Assembly: GCA_025924845.1 (NCBI GenBank)
Contig: JAICHN010000208.1
Span: 1-8,975, forward strand
Source: Chloroflexota bacterium
GTDB lineage: Bacteria; Chloroflexota; UBA5177; JANWHV01
Length of the DNA: 8,975 nt
Direction of reading: 5' to 3'
In this document: one piece after another, positions 7,015 to 8,975 of the stretch
Numbering within the stretch: the first letter of the stretch is position 1
How the letters are laid out: each line of letters starts with the position of its first letter
Made by a program: the position numbers and the translations under genes
The notes under the pieces: generated by a model
Seen by the model: only the letters and a program-made list of their open reading frames with translations
The model's database searches: none
Told to the model about the DNA's origin: nothing

Positions 7015-7043
7015 TTGACAGCTCTGCTCCTGCTACCTATAAT
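7015..7043 (+). promoter_or_regulatory. Exact-consensus sigma-70 promoter
   Basis: TTGACA at 7015-7020 and TATAAT at 7038-7043 are separated by exactly 17 bases, so both hexamers and the spacer match the consensus perfectly. Transcription would start near 7050 and run toward the sugar-binding protein gene at 7224, giving a leader of about 170 bases. A promoter this strong would normally be held back by a repressor; no operator overlapping it was recognised. Confidence 0.8.
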
Positions 7044-7065
7044 CACCTATCACCGCGTCGGCAGT

Positions 7066-7074
7066 AAGGAGGTG
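7066..7074 (+). promoter_or_regulatory. Strong Shine-Dalgarno without a well-spaced gene
   Basis: AAGGAGGTG lies about 16 bases after the predicted transcription start. The first ATG is at 7088, 15 bases after GGAGG, which is too far for good use, and the GTG at 7072 runs into TGA. It probably marks a lost leader ORF or gene start, or helps ribosomes reach ATG 7088 or 7096. Confidence 0.4.
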
Positions 7075-7223
7075 TGACGAGGGCACGATGAGGGGATGGA
7101 CCCTCGGCGATCAATTCTCCGTAGCGCCGGAACTTTTCGCTCACTTCATCTATCTGCGTGCGGACCCTATTACGACGGCGTATTTCAGCCCAAACATTAG
7201 GAATCCTCGGTCAGTAGGCCACC

Positions 7224-7664
7224 ATGCGAAGATCAACCATGCTCCGCGCCATCTCGGCCGGTTTGGTAACTCTGGGCCTTACTTCTCCCGCATTGGCGGG
7301 ACACAGCCTCGCGGCAACGCCGCACGCCAAAGTCTATAACATCTATCTGTCCAACAACTATCTGGGCAACGACTGGCGCGTCCAGATGGAGCACGAGGCG
7401 ACGATCCTCACCAAGGTCGGACCTGACGCGGGCCGAGTAAATCTCCATATTGTCAACGTCGATAACACCGTGCAGGCGCAAATCGCCTCCTTGAACAACA
7501 TTATCCAAACGCGTCCGGATGCCATCCTGATCGATGCGGGTTCGAATGAGGCGCTCAACTCGACCATCGCGAAGGGCTGCGCGCAGGGCATCTTGATGAT
7601 GTCGTTCGACCAGGTGGTAACCGCTCCCTGTGCCTGGAAGTTCGATAGCGGCCAGGATAACTAA
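7224..7664 (+). pseudogene. CUT2-type sugar-binding protein, N-terminal part (ends at in-frame TAA)
   Basis: Residues 1-25 are a signal peptide (MRRSTMLRAISAGLVTLGL, then TSPALA, with probable cleavage there). The mature part begins VYNIYLSNNYLGNDWRVQME, the first strand and helix of periplasmic binding proteins of the ribose/xylose type (Peripla_BP_4), whose usual form is IGLSNSYxGNxWR. The strand-helix pattern goes on through QAQIASLNNIIQTRPDAILI, DAGSNEALNSTIAKGCAQGI and LMMSFDQVV. The reading stops at TAA (7662-7664) after FDSGQDN, in the middle of the fold, and the same frame resumes as QPWAAKWMAK. Relatives often have an aromatic residue at this site, so TAT or TAC (Tyr) is the likely ancestor, with CAA (Gln) possible. 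The RBS at 7224 is weak; ATG 7239 is an alternative start. The consensus promoter at 7015-7043 lies upstream. The transported sugar is unknown. Confidence 0.85.
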
Positions 7665-7685
7665 CAGCCCTGGGCGGCCAAGTGG

Positions 7686-8432
7686 ATGGCCAAGACCCTC
7701 CACAATAAAGGCAATCTGCTGATCGACAGCGGCCTACCGGGCGCGCCGCTTTCGGTTGGCACCCTCGGCATCTGGCAAAAGATCTTTGCCAAGATTCCCG
7801 GGATCAAGGTGGTCGGCTACTATGCCGGGCAGTACGCGCTCGGCCCCGAGCAGTCCGCCGTGGCGGCGCTTTTGACCGCCCATCCTCATATCGACGGCAT
7901 CATGTCACAGGCGTACGCGGTCGGCGCCATTGCCGCATTGAAGGCGGCGGGCGAGAAGGCAGTACCGATGACCGCCGCAAACTTCAACGAGACGATGCTG
8001 GCCTGCCTTTCCAACCACATTCCCTGCTTGATCGGAGTAAATCCGATCTGGTTGAGCGGCCTGGCCATGAAATACGCGGTGGACGCGCTGGACGGCAAGA
8101 TCAGCAAAACCGCGAAGTTTGTCCACTGGGCGGTCGCCCCGTATTGCAACATTCAGTGCGTGATCCCCGGTACCAAGGTCAAGCCCATCCAGATCAAGGC
8201 AGGCGTCAATGTCTATCCCAAGATGGCCGGCACGCTGACCCTGCCGGTGTCACCTCCCTGGGCCAATGTGACGCCCCAGCAGGCGAACACGGCAATATGT
8301 AGGCGTAACCCTTTAGATCGAAACGAGCCCTGGGTCATTCGGCCCAGGGCTCGTTTCGATCTGGGGTGTTGTATTGAGGAGAGGGGTGTCGCTCTTGGCG
8401 CTATTGTCGGCCTTCACGGATACGCACCGTAG
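7686..8432 (+). pseudogene. CUT2-type sugar-binding protein, C-terminal part (natural stop lost)
   Basis: This continues the previous entry in the same frame; homology-like sequence starts right after the TAA at 7665, and the ATG at 7686 is only an internal Met. Family features include the strand-helix units GNLLIDSGLPGAPLSVGTLG, IKVVGYYAGQYALGPEQSAV, HIDGIMSQAYAVGAIAALKA and LIGVNPIWLSGLAMKYAVDA. Joined to the first part, the protein would be about 360 residues, normal for the family. The family-like sequence ends near PPWANVTPQQANTAI at about 8297. From there the frame reads through the hairpin at 8315-8362 and overlaps the permease end by 32 bases. TAG (8300) and TAA (8306) lie directly after in another frame, so a small indel near 8297 has probably removed the stop. 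Confidence 0.8.
8315..8362. terminator. Bidirectional hairpin terminator between convergent genes
   Basis: The arms at 8315-8334 and 8343-8362 are perfect 20-base inverted repeats around an 8-base loop (tcattcgg), in which two further pairs (one G-U) may close. There is no clean U-tract on either side, so it is not a classic intrinsic terminator, but its length, GC content and place between two converging transcripts make termination or mRNA 3' protection the likely role. Confidence 0.75.
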
Positions 8433-8975
8433 CGGCGGCGACGGTGACCAGGATGGTGAGACCGTAGACAATCTGAAGGGCGCCGGGATCAAGATTGAGG
8501 ATAGGCAGTAGGTCGGCCAATACGGTGAGTACGAGCGCCCCGGCGATGGTTCCAATGTAGTGGCCGCTGCCTCCGAGCAGGGGCGCCCCGCCCACCGCGA
8601 CCGCCGCGACCGAGGCGAATAGGTACGGATCGCCCATGCCAAGATAGGGCTGAGCGACAAAGCCGGTGTAGAGGATGCCCGCGATGGTCGCCGCGACGGC
8701 GCAGATTACATAAGTGGCGATCATGATCGGCACCACGTTGACCCCGGAGAACTGGGCTACGATCCGGCTCGTGCCCACCGCGTAGAGTTGCCGACCAAAC
8801 GTAGTCCAACTCAAGCCGACAGTCGCCATGACCGCCAACCCTAACCAGATCAGCGTATTGATTGGCAGCGGGCCAATGGAGCTGAACGTCCAGTCAACGA
8901 CCAGGGGCGGCGACCGCGATGCCTGCCTGCTGCCCAAATACACCAGCAGTGCTCCTTCCACGACCACGTTCATGC
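8401..8975 (-). CDS. CUT2-type sugar ABC permease, RbsC-like (partial, 5' end outside)
   Basis: About 190 C-terminal residues are visible, and the start lies beyond the right edge. The ATG at 8973 is internal, because the segment MNVVVEGALLVYLG lines up with the middle of RbsC-like permeases. Hydrophobic spans near residues 36-56, 81-105, 115-135 and 137-180 fit the BPD_transp_2 fold. Characteristic stretches are TTFGRQLYAVGTSRIVAQFS, GVNVVPIMIATYVICAVAAT, then AGILYTGFVAQP, and SVAAVAVGGAPLLGGSGHYI, the conserved VxIGGxxLxGGxG loop thought to contact the ATPase. It would form the membrane channel of a ribose/xylose-type importer. The visible frame is intact. It converges on the broken binding-protein gene instead of forming an operon with it, which is unusual for this transporter class. 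Stop TAG at 8403-8401. Confidence 0.85.
   Translation of the reverse strand, partial: MNVVVEGALLVYLGSRQASRSPPLVVDWTFSSIGPLPINTLIWLGLAVMATVGLSWTTFGRQLYAVGTSRIVAQFSGVNVVPIMIATYVICAVAATIAGILYTGFVAQPYLGMGDPYLFASVAAVAVGGAPLLGGSGHYIGTIAGALVLTVLADLLPILNLDPGALQIVYGLTILVTVAAATVRIREGRQ

Larger units (their letters stand above)
6719..7223. other. Divergent intergenic region between regulator and binding protein genes
   Basis: This stretch of about 505 bases has no supported gene. It contains an inverted repeat at 6769-6785, an AT-rich patch near 6845-6860 (TTGAAA on the minus strand at 6860-6855 could serve the regulator, but its best -10 is 19 bases away), an exact sigma-70 promoter at 7015-7043 and a strong Shine-Dalgarno at 7066-7074. 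Short ORFs at 7088 and 7096 follow the Shine-Dalgarno but show nothing protein-like. Confidence 0.5.

Noticed and set aside
7088..7339. 83-codon ORF after the strong Shine-Dalgarno
   Set aside because: It overlaps the signal-peptide region of the binding protein by over 100 bases, is badly spaced from the RBS and shows no protein-like pattern.

Overview
The window is high-GC bacterial DNA. An HAF-repeat secreted protein, a large XRE-HTH/ATPase/TPR regulator, a remnant of a cyclase-ATPase type regulator and a CUT2-type sugar transporter together suggest a Chloroflexota-like soil or environmental genome. That assignment is an inference from gene content, not proof. No tRNA, rRNA, CRISPR array, integrase or transposase was seen.

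Layout, left to right. Positions 1-1547 (minus strand) carry an intact PaaK-like acyl-adenylating enzyme, followed 12 bases downstream by the start of a membrane protein that leaves the window, possibly a sodium:solute symporter. Positions 1596-2266 are a gene graveyard. It holds a C-terminal scrap of a heme peroxidase, a degenerate second copy of the beginning of the PaaK-like gene, a 25-codon hydrophobic ORF behind a near-perfect Shine-Dalgarno, and, on the plus strand, a C-terminal scrap of an adenylate/guanylate cyclase-type regulator. Positions 2479-3570 (plus) encode an exported seven-unit HAF-repeat protein whose signal peptide is cut by an in-frame TGA. A REP-like double palindrome at 3611-3676 lies between it and the convergent regulator. 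Positions 3724-6718 (minus) are a single roughly 1000-codon regulator (HTH, NTPase, TPR) broken by an extra base in a C run and by an in-frame TGA. A 505-base divergent intergenic region follows, with an exact consensus sigma-70 promoter. Positions 7224-8432 (plus) encode a CUT2-type periplasmic sugar-binding protein broken by an in-frame TAA, with its natural stop apparently lost. A perfect 20-bp hairpin separates it from a convergent RbsC-type permease (8401 to the window end, minus).

The strongest overall signal is decay. Three otherwise well-preserved genes each carry a single disabling stop or frameshift, and three further scraps are older remnants. The regulator and the divergently transcribed binding protein look like a regulator-target pair that has been lost together. 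The PaaK-like gene and the visible part of the permease are open and use only TGG for Trp, which argues against a changed genetic code. Read-level checks are needed to separate real pseudogenes from consensus errors. I did not find a convincing new multi-gene system here.
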